From: Chelatococcus asaccharovorans
Lineage (GTDB): Bacteria; Pseudomonadota; Alphaproteobacteria; Rhizobiales; Beijerinckiaceae
Direction of reading: 5' to 3'
Assembly: GCF_003201475.1 (NCBI RefSeq)
Contig: NZ_QJJK01000001.1
Coordinates: 446,501-510,500, forward strand
DNA: 64,000 nt
The translations under genes were made by a program, and so were the position numbers. Below are positions 8,760 through 19,033 of the stretch, piece after piece (the first letter of the stretch is position 1; each line of letters starts with the position of its first letter). The notes below the pieces were generated by a model. It was given only the letters and a program-made list of their open reading frames with translations, had not been told where the DNA came from and did not search any database.

Positions 8760-9008
8760 TCACTTGATGAACGGGTTGGCGAAGAGAACCAGAAGCGCGA
8801 TCACCAGGCAGTAGATGGCCATGGTCTCGATCATCGCGAGGCCCACAAAGAGGGTACGCGACAAGGTGCCCGCGGCCTCCGGCTGGCGCGCGATCGCGTC
8901 CATGGCCGCCGCCACCGCCCGCCCCTCGGCCAGCGCCGGCCCGATGGCGCCGAAAGAAACGGCAAGCGCTGCGGCGATGATGCTGACAGCTTGGATGGTA
9001 TCGTTCAT
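8760..9008 (-). CDS. atpE: N-ATPase subunit c (Na+-type rotor ring subunit)
   Basis: 82 residues, a two-helix hairpin with the polar loop RQPEA at 41-45. The ion-carrying carboxylate is Glu61 in helix 2 (AMIETMAIY), followed by Thr62 and by Tyr66 five positions on. In helix 1, Glu28 (ALAEGRA) sits where Ilyobacter tartaricus c has Gln32 (a constant offset of four residues aligns Glu65/Ser66/Tyr70 with Glu61/Thr62/Tyr66). This is the pattern reported for Na+-binding c subunits of N-ATPases. Na+ coupling is therefore predicted, not shown. The gene overlaps the atpB stop by 4 bases. Confidence 0.93.
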   Translation of the reverse strand: MNDTIQAVSIIAAALAVSFGAIGPALAEGRAVAAAMDAIARQPEAAGTLSRTLFVGLAMIETMAIYCLVIALLVLFANPFIK

Positions 9009-9706
9009 GGCGTGTCGTGCTCCTTTCCGGAAGCGTTCCGGGGCGGTCGGTTTTCGCCGATGGCCGCGCCGATGAAGACGCAGGCGAGAACAGCGAAGAT
9101 GTAGGCTTGCACGGCGCCCGTCAGCAGATCGAGCGCCATCAGCGGGATAGGCACCAGCAGGCCGGCCAGCGAGAGGATGATGCCGATGATGAAGACGCCG
9201 CTCATGATGTTGCCGAACAGGCGGACGATCAGCGAGAAGGTCCGGGTGATCTGCTCGACGAGATTGAGCGGGATCATGACCCAGCTCGGCTCCGCGAAGG
9301 TCTTGAGATAGCCGCCGAGCCCCTGCATCCGCACGCCGTAGACGATCGTCGCGCCGAGGACGATGAGGGCGAGCGCCGCGTCGGTTTCGAGGTGGGCCGT
9401 GGGAGGTTCGATGCCGGGCACGAGCGACGACCAGTTGGCGAGAAGGACATAGATCAGGATCGTGCCGATGAGGGCCCGGTAGGGCGCGGGATCCGCCTGC
9501 ATCGTATCGGCGATCTGGCCATCGATGGCACTCACGACGGCTTCGAGCGCCGCCTGGGCGCGCGAGGGCTGGAGCGACAGTCGCCGCGTCACGAGAAAGG
9601 CAAGCGCGGCAAGGCCGATCATGATCGCCCAGGTCACGAGAACCGGCTCCGTGATGGGCACGGGACCGATCTGGAAGACCGGCTCGAGGATCAGGGGTGA
9701 GGTCAC
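9005..9706 (-). CDS. atpB: N-ATPase subunit a
   Basis: 233 residues, a polytopic membrane protein. The essential Arg of the half-channels is Arg162 in SLIVRLFGNIMSG, matching the RLFGN signature around E. coli Arg210. NWSSLVPGIEPPTAHLETD near 91-109 is the other conserved family block. It forms the stator half of the ion path against the c ring. ATGA-type overlaps with atpR (upstream) and atpE (downstream) show tight translational coupling. Confidence 0.93.
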   Translation of the reverse strand: MTSPLILEPVFQIGPVPITEPVLVTWAIMIGLAALAFLVTRRLSLQPSRAQAALEAVVSAIDGQIADTMQADPAPYRALIGTILIYVLLANWSSLVPGIEPPTAHLETDAALALIVLGATIVYGVRMQGLGGYLKTFAEPSWVMIPLNLVEQITRTFSLIVRLFGNIMSGVFIIGIILSLAGLLVPIPLMALDLLTGAVQAYIFAVLACVFIGAAIGENRPPRNASGKEHDTP

Positions 9707-10011
9707 GGCAGGCCTCCGGCGCGGCCAAGGACCGCGCGGCGCATGATGAGGAGGCCGAGCGCGCCACTCAGCAGCGCGGCGGCACCGAGACGCGCAAGCC
9801 CGAAAAGGACCGCACCGAGCACCGCGAAGCGCAGGAGGTGGAGGCCGAGGCCCAGCGCGAGGTTCTTGCCGAGATAGAGCGCGGTGTTCGAGCGCAGGGT
9901 GGCGAAATGGGCAAGGCCCAGCAGCGCCCCCGCGCCGAGCCCGAGCGCGGTGTGGAGCGCCGTCTCGACGATCTCGTTGCTGAACAGTTCCATCATGGAC
10001 GATGCATCCAT
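9703..10011 (-). CDS. atpR: N-ATPase accessory membrane protein AtpR
   Basis: 102 residues with three hydrophobic segments (about 18-38, 55-78 and 78-92). It lies between atpQ and atpB, the place and size expected of AtpR, a protein found only in N-ATPase operons and thought to help assemble or stabilise the c ring, possibly through conserved Arg residues in its helices. The frame permits starts at MDASS or at MMELF (residues 6-7); the first overlaps atpQ by 19 bases, so a start one of the Met residues later is also possible. Confidence 0.85.
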   Translation of the reverse strand: MDASSMMELFSNEIVETALHTALGLGAGALLGLAHFATLRSNTALYLGKNLALGLGLHLLRFAVLGAVLFGLARLGAAALLSGALGLLIMRRAVLGRAGGLP

Positions 10012-10291
10012 TTCCAGGCGGACCAGAAGCCGATGCCGGCCCCGATCATGATGAGCAGCGCCGAGAAGAAGACGCCGCTGCTAAAAATCCTGTCAAGCCA
10101 CCGCCCCAGCAAGAGGGCAAGGAGCGTCGGCACGACGATGGTCCAGCCGAGAATGCCGATCTGGCCAAGACGGGCGCCGAGCGAAGGCTCGGGTGTCCTG
10201 GCACCGGTTTCGGCCCGTTCGGCGGCCTGCCGGGCAGCCGCCGTCATCGGGTCGTTCGGCGAGGGGGGCTCCTGGTCCGGTGGTGCGGCGC

Positions 10292-10295
<4 letters not shown>
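9993..10295 (-). CDS. atpQ: N-ATPase accessory protein AtpQ (AtpI-like)
   Basis: 100 residues. A soluble, proline- and acid-rich first half (to about 45) precedes two membrane segments (about 48-67 and 72-93: GILGWTIVVPTLLALLLGRW, then FFSALLIMIGAGIGFWSAW split by the turn). This is the AtpI/Q architecture; AtpI-type proteins assist c-ring assembly or Mg2+ handling. Its position between atpC and atpR matches the diagnostic N-ATPase order. It overlaps atpC by 4 bases. Confidence 0.87.
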
Positions 10296-12267
<1,972 letters not shown>

Positions 12268-12276
12268 CTATCATTC

Positions 12277-12290
12277 TTGACCCTGATCAA
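12277..12290. promoter_or_regulatory. FNR/FixK-type box upstream of the N-ATPase operon
   Basis: TTGAC-CCTG-ATCAA, one base from the perfect TTGAT-N4-ATCAA box bound by FNR, FixK and FnrL. It ends 46 bases before the atpD start, in the 156-base gap between the AraC gene and atpD, a position where activation is plausible. No cognate FNR/FixK gene was identified nearby; the Crp-family gene at 19034 appears to have a different operator. Confidence 0.55.
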
Positions 12291-12387
12291 GTCGCGGACC
12301 ACTCAACGCCTGAAAAGGTGCCGAGGCAATACGTGGAGATGGGGCTTGCGGAACGTGTTCACAGCGGGCACGGGTCGCAGGGGGAGG

Positions 12388-13416
12388 TCACACGACAGAC
12401 CGTCGCTTCCGCCATTCCGAAGGTGTGATGCCGCTCCACCGCCTAAAGGCGCGGATGAAGGATCGCAGTTCGGCATAGCCCAGAATATCGGCGATCTGCG
12501 GCAGCTTTTGCGACGTCCTTTCGAGCAACTCGCAGGCAGCCTCGAAACGCGTCTTGTCCAACAGTTCCTGGTGGCTCACTCCATGCTCGGCCAGGCGCCG
12601 GTGAAATGTGCGGACGTGCATGTCGAAGAATTTCGCCAAACGGTCGGCCCTTGCGTGATCGAATGTCATGGCCGTTCTCATGACCGCTTGCACCTGGTCC
12701 GGGAAGGAACGCGCATGAACCCGCTCTTCCTCAGCAACCTTGTCGAGGATCAGACGGGTCAGGGCCGCTTCGGTCGGCGGCAGTGGTCGGGACAGCCAGG
12801 TGGCCGAAAACACAAGGCCGTAACTTTCAGCATCGAATTCGAGATGCACGCCCAAAATCTTCTTGTACGGCTCCAAGGCCTTGGGCCGGCCATGTGCAAA
12901 TCGAGCCTCTATCGCCTTGAAATCATTTCCGCAGAGGTCTCTCATAACGTTGAGGATCGCGGCCACCGCGCCATCGCCCGTTTGATCGACCCCGGGAATT
13001 CGCGGTTCGGTAATTCTGTAGGACAGGGTCGCTGCTCCCCCGTCAACATGGAGGTGCAAGGCGACCCCGTCAGCATGAAGGAAGAAGTGCCGGCAAAGAT
13101 TTCGAAGCGCGCTCCCGACATCTGGAGAGTGCTTTGCCAGGAGCCCCACAAGACCAAGTGATTCAAGTCGGCTCCGGCTGCCGACCAGAAGGCCGAAATA
13201 CGGACAGCCTGTAATCTTGGCGTATCGCTCGAGAAGTCGACCGCGTGCCGACAGCGAGATCCGATTATCCGGGCTGCCGAAGAGCGTCGAGTTAAACTCA
13301 GGCAGCAGAGCATTCTCCGAAGGCTCTGCCCGGAGCTCCCGCAGCACGTCGGGCACTCCAAGGGTGGCTCCGATCCTCAGGATCGCCTGATCACTTGTTT
13401 TCCGAACTGTTTGCAC
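12388..13416 (-). CDS. AraC-family regulator of the OruR/arabinose-binding-domain type
   Basis: 342 residues from GTG 13416, which has an AGAGG 6-7 bases upstream. The frame stays open to ATG 13692, but that start would overlap the divergent DszB-like gene and make a 434-residue protein, against the family norm of about 340. The N-terminal ~200 residues form the effector domain (SARGRLLERYAKITGCPYFGLLVG is the recognisable core); the C-terminal ~95 hold two HTH units, with MHVRTFHRRLAEHGVS and the IADILGYAELRSFIRAFRRWSG signature. It faces the DszB-like gene across ~190 bases and is its likely regulator. Confidence 0.85.
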   Translation of the reverse strand: MQTVRKTSDQAILRIGATLGVPDVLRELRAEPSENALLPEFNSTLFGSPDNRISLSARGRLLERYAKITGCPYFGLLVGSRSRLESLGLVGLLAKHSPDVGSALRNLCRHFFLHADGVALHLHVDGGAATLSYRITEPRIPGVDQTGDGAVAAILNVMRDLCGNDFKAIEARFAHGRPKALEPYKKILGVHLEFDAESYGLVFSATWLSRPLPPTEAALTRLILDKVAEEERVHARSFPDQVQAVMRTAMTFDHARADRLAKFFDMHVRTFHRRLAEHGVSHQELLDKTRFEAACELLERTSQKLPQIADILGYAELRSFIRAFRRWSGITPSEWRKRRSVV

Positions 13417-13606
13417 GGCCGCCTCTATATACTGTATTGTCCCAATCTGTCCACCTGGTGTCCAGATCGGACCTGTTCGGAAGGCTCTTGCCGGTCGAAG
13501 AATTCCCACACGACGGGCTTCGGGCGAAAACTGGCTGAGTTCAGGACGTGTTCCACGGTGAACAATGATGACCTTGGCGGTCGGCAGTCCATCTGGAGGA
13601 AAATCG

Positions 13607-14770
13607 ATGACCACCCAACGCGTTTCAACAACGGTTCCACTCGATTGGAAGCAGGTCTGGTTCACGAACTGCCCGATGGTGTCAGCCAACAATGTTGATC
13701 AGGAACTTGGCTGGTGTCGGGAGGAATATAAGAAAATCGGCGTCGAATACGCCTATTTCCGCCACGCACCGGAAAACAACTGGTACCCTCACTATATTCA
13801 CAATCTGGACAACCTGATCCGTTTTGGCGGGCTTTATCCGCCGATCCAAGTTAATGCAGACATCCGCCGGACCGTTCTGCTTGGAGCGACCTGGGTCTAT
13901 GAGGGCGGGGTGATGCAGGTTCGCGCCCGCGACAAGATCTTCCGCGTCCAGGATCTGAAAGGCAAAAAGATCGGGCTCACGAAGAGCCTGAACACGATCA
14001 AGAACGACTGGTGGCGAATTCAGGAGCACATGGGCATCCTGAACATATTGAAGCTGCACGACATGACTATCGACGACGTTGAGATCGTGGAGTTCCCCTA
14101 CGCAGACGACTGGTACGACAAGCCCGAGATGCTCGTGCCACCGATGAACAACCCGTCCGAACTCTGGATGCGGCGCGACCACAAGCGCGACTATGCCTTC
14201 CGGCCATTGGAGAAGGCCCTGCTCGCGGGGACCGTCGACGCCATCTACAACCAGATGGGCCAGCTGGGGCAGCTCTCGGAGGCGACGGGCGAAATCAAGT
14301 CGATCTTCGACCTGTCGAGGCTGCCCGACTGGACCATTCAGGTCGCCAACACGCCTGCCGTGATCACCTGCACGGACGTGATGGCCAAGGAGCATCCCGA
14401 ACTGGTCGTCGCGTATATGAAGGCCATGATCAAAGTCGGCCGCTGGGCCAACAGAAACAAGGCGGCCGCAGCCGAGATCCTCAACCGGCAGACCTTCTAC
14501 CTGGATGCCGAGCATACCTATGAAGGGATCAAGCACGTCGACATGGTGCCGAGCCTGAGCGCACAGAACCTTGAATGCATCCGCATCGGCAAGGACTTCA
14601 TGTTCGAGCATGGCTACATCAAGAATGATTTCGACGTCGCCGAATGGGCCGCGCCCGAGTTCCTCGAGAAGGCTGCAATCGAAGTTCTCGAGGAGGAGTG
14701 GGAGCGGCGGAGCTGGAGCAAGCTGCCCGCTGGCGGCGGTCTCGACGTGGAGGGAACGCGCCTCGGCTAG
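13607..14770 (+). CDS. DszB-like protein (sulfinate desulfinase / NMT1-type solute-binding fold)
   Basis: 387 residues from ATG 13607 (GGAGGA 6 bases upstream). The fold is that of periplasmic-binding-protein-like NMT1/SsuA proteins, but there is no signal peptide. Against recalled DszB (2-(2-hydroxyphenyl)benzenesulfinate desulfinase, ~365 residues, Cys27/His60/Arg70), the following are kept: FTNCP with Cys22, His62 ten residues before Arg72, the RFGG motif after it, an ENNWYPHYIHNL loop, and a C-terminal WAAPEFLEKA block matching DszB's WAAPEFL. The whole triad is therefore present in the right spacing. It may cleave a C-SO2- bond, releasing sulfite; the substrate is unknown. A cytosolic binding protein such as a riboflavin- or pyrimidine-biosynthesis relative is the alternative. 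The SulP and rhodanese genes downstream favour sulfur chemistry. Confidence 0.65.
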   Translation: MTTQRVSTTVPLDWKQVWFTNCPMVSANNVDQELGWCREEYKKIGVEYAYFRHAPENNWYPHYIHNLDNLIRFGGLYPPIQVNADIRRTVLLGATWVYEGGVMQVRARDKIFRVQDLKGKKIGLTKSLNTIKNDWWRIQEHMGILNILKLHDMTIDDVEIVEFPYADDWYDKPEMLVPPMNNPSELWMRRDHKRDYAFRPLEKALLAGTVDAIYNQMGQLGQLSEATGEIKSIFDLSRLPDWTIQVANTPAVITCTDVMAKEHPELVVAYMKAMIKVGRWANRNKAAAAEILNRQTFYLDAEHTYEGIKHVDMVPSLSAQNLECIRIGKDFMFEHGYIKNDFDVAEWAAPEFLEKAAIEVLEEEWERRSWSKLPAGGGLDVEGTRLG

Positions 14771-14881
14771 CTCCATCAAACCGGGGGCGCCATCAGCCTG
14801 GTTCATGCTGATTGGCGTCGTCCGGCCGTGGCACCATGGGGATGGGAAAGCTCGCGGGATCAGACCCCGAGGGGGATACGC

Positions 14882-16648
14882 ATGCGCCGCACTGAACCTG
14901 GCCGCTGGCCGGTGCCGTTCTCCGGATTGCGAAGCGCGACCCTGAGTGGCGCTCCCCGCGAGATAGCCGCGGGAATTACGCTCGCAGCGCTGATCATTCC
15001 GCTTAATATCGGCTATGCGCAGGTCGCAGGCCTGCCACCGACCGCGGGGCTCTATGCCGCGATCATTCCGCTCGTTGTCTTCGCCCTGCTCACCTCGTCG
15101 CGCCACCTCATCACCAGTCCCGACGCGTCGCTTACCGCTTTGGCATCGGCGGCGCTTATAGGATTGCAGCTGCCCGATAGCACGGTTCGCTACGACTACA
15201 TGCTTGCAATGGCACTGGTCGCAGGCGGATTGTTTTTCATGTTCTGGGCGTTCCGCCTCGCGTTCCTCGCCAACTTTCTATCCCGCCCGGTGATGGCCGG
15301 ATTCGTCTCGGGCTTGGGACTGGAAGTCTTTGTGAGCCAGGTCTTCAAGATCCTTGGAGCGCCACACATCGACATGACGGGCACGGCAGCCGCGACCGCA
15401 CGCGACGCGCTGTCCTTGCCGTTCGAGACGACGGGGTTCTTTCTGGAGCTGGCCACCCTGGCGCGTACTATCCCACATGCGAACCTCTGGTCGGTCGTCG
15501 TCGGGCTCGCCGCCTTCTTCATGGTCCGGCTGCTCAAGCGCTTCGCGCCGGCCGTGCCCGGCTCTCTCGTCGTGCTGGCGATCCTGACGGTTCTCGTGGG
15601 TGCGTTCGGGCTCGACCAGAAGGGGGTCAGCGTCCTCGGCGCCATTCCCTCAGGCCTGCCCCAGCTGACATTTCCGCGCGTGCCCCTTTCTGCCTTCTTC
15701 GACGTCCTGCCCGCGGCACTCGCGGTCGTCGCGATCACGCTGTGTGAAGGGCTTCTCCTGTCGCGCCGCTACAGCCGCAAATATGGATATAAGGCTGACG
15801 GCAACCAGGTCCTCTTCGCCTTCGGGGCGGCCAATGTTTCTGCTGCACTTTCGGGCGCCTTCCTGACCGCCGCAAGTCCATCTCGCACGGCGGCCATGGA
15901 CACTGCGGGCCAGCAGAGCCAGTTACCCTCCCTGGTGGCGGCCGTGACGATCACAATCGTGATGCTGTTCTTCACCGACGTACTCGCCTATCTGCCGAAT
16001 GCAGCATTGGCGGGGATCGTGGCAAATGCCGTCATCGGCCTCGTGTCCGTTTCAGAATTCCGAGACCTCTGGCGGATGCGCAAGACGGAGTTCTGGATCG
16101 CCGCGGTCTGCTTCCTGAGCGTGCTGGTTCTGGGCCCCATGCAGGCGGTCCTCATCGCTGTTCTGATGTCGATCATCGACGTCGTCGGTCGTGCATCGCG
16201 GCCGGAAAGCTGGCTTTTGGCCGCGGTCTCCGATGGCAGCCATTTCGAACCCGTTCCACCGGGTGAGGAAGATACCGCTGCCCCGCTTCTGGTTTATCGC
16301 TTCGGCACTGCGCTCTACTTTGCCAACGCGAACACCTTCCTCGAGGATGTCGAGGCCATCCTCGAATCCCGGACGGCGCCGCTCGTCTGGTTCGTGCTCG
16401 ATGCCGAGGCGATCTCCGAACTTGACACGACCGGAGCAGAGACCCTGCACCAGGTGGCGAAAATGCTCGACAGCAAAGGTGTCACCCTGATCATCACGCG
16501 GGCGAGCCCCGCCCTGGTGGCGCAGTTCGGCCAGCTCGGTCTGCATGAACTGGTCGCCGAGGCCCCGATGTTTCCAACCAATCGACAGGCGATGGACGCT
16601 TTCCGCAACGCGAAGACGTCCCGTCATGGACGAGGAGAACCCGCATGA
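14882..16648 (+). CDS. SulP-family anion transporter with STAS domain
   Basis: 588 residues from ATG 14882 (GAGGGGG upstream; an earlier in-frame ATG at 14828 lacks a good site). About 10-12 membrane segments run from residue 25 to 420, opening with the SulP signature region PLNIGYAQVAGLPPTAGLYA. A cytoplasmic STAS domain occupies about 445-570 (LLVYRFGTALYFANANTF, then the LDAEAISELDTTG loop typical of anti-sigma-antagonist folds). SulP proteins carry sulfate, bicarbonate or organic anions. It starts 111 bases after the DszB-like gene and overlaps the next gene by 4 bases. Sulfate or sulfite movement is suggested by context; bicarbonate cannot be excluded. Confidence 0.88.
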   Translation: MRRTEPGRWPVPFSGLRSATLSGAPREIAAGITLAALIIPLNIGYAQVAGLPPTAGLYAAIIPLVVFALLTSSRHLITSPDASLTALASAALIGLQLPDSTVRYDYMLAMALVAGGLFFMFWAFRLAFLANFLSRPVMAGFVSGLGLEVFVSQVFKILGAPHIDMTGTAAATARDALSLPFETTGFFLELATLARTIPHANLWSVVVGLAAFFMVRLLKRFAPAVPGSLVVLAILTVLVGAFGLDQKGVSVLGAIPSGLPQLTFPRVPLSAFFDVLPAALAVVAITLCEGLLLSRRYSRKYGYKADGNQVLFAFGAANVSAALSGAFLTAASPSRTAAMDTAGQQSQLPSLVAAVTITIVMLFFTDVLAYLPNAALAGIVANAVIGLVSVSEFRDLWRMRKTEFWIAAVCFLSVLVLGPMQAVLIAVLMSIIDVVGRASRPESWLLAAVSDGSHFEPVPPGEEDTAAPLLVYRFGTALYFANANTFLEDVEAILESRTAPLVWFVLDAEAISELDTTGAETLHQVAKMLDSKGVTLIITRASPALVAQFGQLGLHELVAEAPMFPTNRQAMDAFRNAKTSRHGRGEPA

Positions 16649-18339
16649 AAGTCATGATCATTGGCGGTGTCGCCGGTGGCGCATCCTGCGCCGCCCGCCT
16701 TCGCCGGCTGGACGAGACGGCCGAAATTCTTCTCGTGGAACGGGGCCCGTTCGTCTCCTTCGCCAATTGCGGCCTTCCTTATCACACCAGCGGCATCATC
16801 GCGCGGGAGCAGGATCTGCTCGTCGCGAACGAAGCATATTTCAAGGCCAACCTGAATATCGACGCCCGGACGAGATGCGAGGCAATCGCGATCGACAGGA
16901 AGGCCAAAACCGTCGATCTGCGACACCTCGAGACGGGGGAAGTGACGACGGAGAGCTACGACAAGCTCGTCCTTTCGCCCGGCGCTCCATCGGTGGCGCC
17001 GCCCATCCCGGGCATCGACCTGCCTGGCATCTTCCAAATGCGCACCGTGCCCGACGCTCGCGCCGTGCGGGAATGGATCGAGAAGGGCTCCTTGTTCCTC
17101 ACAGGGATGAGCAAATATTCAGGCTTCCAGACGGCCCGTCCGAAGACGCGTGCCGTGGTGGTTGGAGGCGGGTTTATCGGGTTGGAGATGGCCGAGAATC
17201 TGGTCCATCGCGGATTTGACGTGACGGTGATCGAGCTGCGGGACCAGGTTCTCGCCCCGATGGACCGCGAGATGGCGGAGATCGTTGAGCGCCATCTCAA
17301 CCATCACGGTGTCAGCGTCGTGCTCGGTGATGCCGTAACGGCGTTTACCCCAAGGGAGGACGGTGCCATCGAGGTGGCGACCCGTTCTGGGACCGAGTTC
17401 CCGGCCGATATCGTGATCCTTGCGCTCGGTGTGCGCCCGGATACCGCGCTGGCCCGGTCGGCGGGTCTCGAAATCGGAAAGCTTGGCGGCATTCGCGTCA
17501 ATGACCACATGCAGACCAGCGACCCGGAGATTTTCGCCGTCGGCGATGCAATTGAGGTGCGCGATACGGTCACGGGGGCGTGGAGTCTCGTCGCTCTGGC
17601 CGGACCGGCCAACCGGCAGGGCCGGATCGCGGCAGACGTGATTGCTGGACGCGACAGCCGCTACAGGGGAACGCAGGGAACCTCGATCATCGGTCTCTTC
17701 GACGGGGCGGCAGCCTGGACGGGCGCGAGCGAAAAGGCGCTGCAGAATGCCGGCCGGCAGGACTACGAGAAGGTCTACCTCTATCCCAACTCGAATGCCG
17801 GCTATTATCCCGGCGCCAAGCCCATCGCCATGAAAGTCCTGTTCTCCAGGACGGATGGACGCCTTCTCGGTGCGCAGGCGGTCGGCATGAAAGGAGTCGA
17901 CAAGCGCATCAGCACCCTTGCAATGGCCATCCAGATGGGCGCAACGGTGTATGACCTTGAGGAGGCCGAATTGTGCTACGCGCCGCAGTTCGGAAGCGCC
18001 AAGGATGCAGTGAATTTCGCGGGCATGGTTGCTGCGGACGTGCTCCGGGGCGATATGCCCATCTCGCACTGGGGCGACCCTTCGGAGGCAATCCTGCTCG
18101 ACGTGCGGGAACCGGCCGAGTTGCGCGTGGAAAGCGTGGCCGGGGCGGTCAACATTCCGCTTCGCCAGCTCCGCGAACGGATCACCGAACTGCCGCGGGA
18201 TCGCGACATCCATGTGATCTGCAGGTCGGGCCAGCGCGCCTATTATGCGACGCGCATCCTGCTGCAGAACGGCTACCGGGCACACACGATGTCCGGGGGC
18301 ATGCTCGCCCGTTACCATCGCGGCGTGCTCGACAGCTGA
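16645..18339 (+). CDS. CoA-disulfide reductase/rhodanese fusion (CoADR-Rhd, Npsr-like)
   Basis: 564 residues. An N-terminal FAD/NAD(P) disulfide-reductase module (GGVAGGASCAARLRRLD) carries the single redox Cys42 in FANCGLPY, the CoADR/Nox signature. A second nucleotide motif VVVGGGFIGLEMAE lies near 168-181, and FAVGDAIE near 300. The last ~100 residues are a rhodanese domain (ILLDVREPAEL) with catalytic Cys526 in VICRSGQRA. Such fusions reduce CoA-persulfides, polysulfide or sulfur using NAD(P)H, and thus handle zero-valent sulfur. Translation is coupled to sulP (ATGA overlap), which strongly ties transporter and reductase. Confidence 0.88.
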   Translation: MKVMIIGGVAGGASCAARLRRLDETAEILLVERGPFVSFANCGLPYHTSGIIAREQDLLVANEAYFKANLNIDARTRCEAIAIDRKAKTVDLRHLETGEVTTESYDKLVLSPGAPSVAPPIPGIDLPGIFQMRTVPDARAVREWIEKGSLFLTGMSKYSGFQTARPKTRAVVVGGGFIGLEMAENLVHRGFDVTVIELRDQVLAPMDREMAEIVERHLNHHGVSVVLGDAVTAFTPREDGAIEVATRSGTEFPADIVILALGVRPDTALARSAGLEIGKLGGIRVNDHMQTSDPEIFAVGDAIEVRDTVTGAWSLVALAGPANRQGRIAADVIAGRDSRYRGTQGTSIIGLFDGAAAWTGASEKALQNAGRQDYEKVYLYPNSNAGYYPGAKPIAMKVLFSRTDGRLLGAQAVGMKGVDKRISTLAMAIQMGATVYDLEEAELCYAPQFGSAKDAVNFAGMVAADVLRGDMPISHWGDPSEAILLDVREPAELRVESVAGAVNIPLRQLRERITELPRDRDIHVICRSGQRAYYATRILLQNGYRAHTMSGGMLARYHRGVLDS

Positions 18340-18362
18340 GACCGCCGATATCCTGGTGGCCC

Positions 18363-18416
18363 GATCCCGACATCTGCGTCCCCTTGGTCGAGGGCGATCG
18401 CGCAAATGTCGGAATC
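18363..18416. terminator. Imperfect inverted repeat after the sulP/CoADR genes
   Basis: GATCCCGACATCTGCG (18363-18378) and CGCAAATGTCGGAATC (18401-18416) pair at 14 of 16 positions around a 22-base loop. It begins 24 bases after the CoADR-Rhd stop and could end or attenuate transcription before the small membrane-protein gene. No T run follows, so a protein-binding or RNA-stability role is equally possible. Confidence 0.35.
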
Positions 18417-18455
18417 GAAGGGCCACTCGTCAATTATTGATTCGAGGTTCACCCC

Positions 18456-18863
18456 ATGGCATCGCTCGAGGAAGCTGCGACCCGGTTCCTCGCCCACATT
18501 CTGGAACGGCCTGACGGACCCATGGCGTTTCGCCTCATCCTGCAGCCGATCATGGCTGCCATTCTGGCGATCCGCGATGGCATTCGCGACGGCAAGACCG
18601 GTGCGCCACCCTATCTTCTTGCCATCTTTGGTGCCGCCGACCAACGGCGGGAAGCCTTAAGGAACGGATGGCGCTCGACGTCGAGGATCGTAATTCTCGC
18701 GGCGGTGCTCGATATAATCTATCAGGCCATCGTGTATCGGGCCGTCTACCCCGGTGAAGTCATGGTCATCGCCATTCTGCTCGCCATCGTTCCGTATATG
18801 ATCATACGCGGCCCGGTAGCGCGGATCGTCAGGCGGGCGCGGGCACCGGCGGAGAAGCTCTGA
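18456..18863 (+). CDS. Small conserved membrane protein, function unknown
   Basis: 135 residues from ATG 18456, 116 bases after the CoADR-Rhd gene. Predicted topology: an amphipathic start (EEAATRFLAHILERP), a hydrophobic stretch near 25-42 (LILQPIMAAILAIRDG), then two clear membrane segments at about 76-95 and 100-118. The tail is basic (RGPVARIVRRARAP). I do not recognise a named family, although proteins of this kind accompany SulP and sulfur genes in other Rhizobiales by my recollection. It may be the last gene of the sulfur module, with the inverted repeat before it attenuating expression. Confidence 0.65.
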   Translation: MASLEEAATRFLAHILERPDGPMAFRLILQPIMAAILAIRDGIRDGKTGAPPYLLAIFGAADQRREALRNGWRSTSRIVILAAVLDIIYQAIVYRAVYPGEVMVIAILLAIVPYMIIRGPVARIVRRARAPAEKL

Positions 18864-18874
18864 CAGCGGCCGCT

Positions 18875-18980
18875 AGAGCAAGTCCGTCTTTTGCGGACTT
18901 GGCATCGCTCAGAAACTAACGAGCAAATTCATCGACCTAGATGGCATCAGATGCTTCCATCTAAGCCGGATTTGCTCGAG
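18875..18980 (+). repeat. Interspersed double-hairpin repeat, copy 1
   Basis: About 106 bases holding two palindromes: GCAAGTCCG-tcttt-TGCGGACTTG at the left, and a longer imperfect one pairing ATCGACCTAGATGG with CCATCTAAGCCGGAT at the right. It is the reverse complement of the copy at 34109-34214 with few differences. It lies between a plus-strand gene end (18863) and a minus-strand gene end (19034). Confidence 0.85.
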
Positions 18981-19033
18981 CAGTCATCAGCCGGTTGCTC
19001 CATCGCCCGGTATCGGACAACGGGTGTTCGTGA

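Noticed and set aside
12388-13692. AraC-type regulator starting at ATG 13692
   Set aside because: That start would overlap the divergent DszB-like gene by 86 bases and add ~90 residues foreign to the family; GTG 13416 has a ribosome site and gives the normal length.
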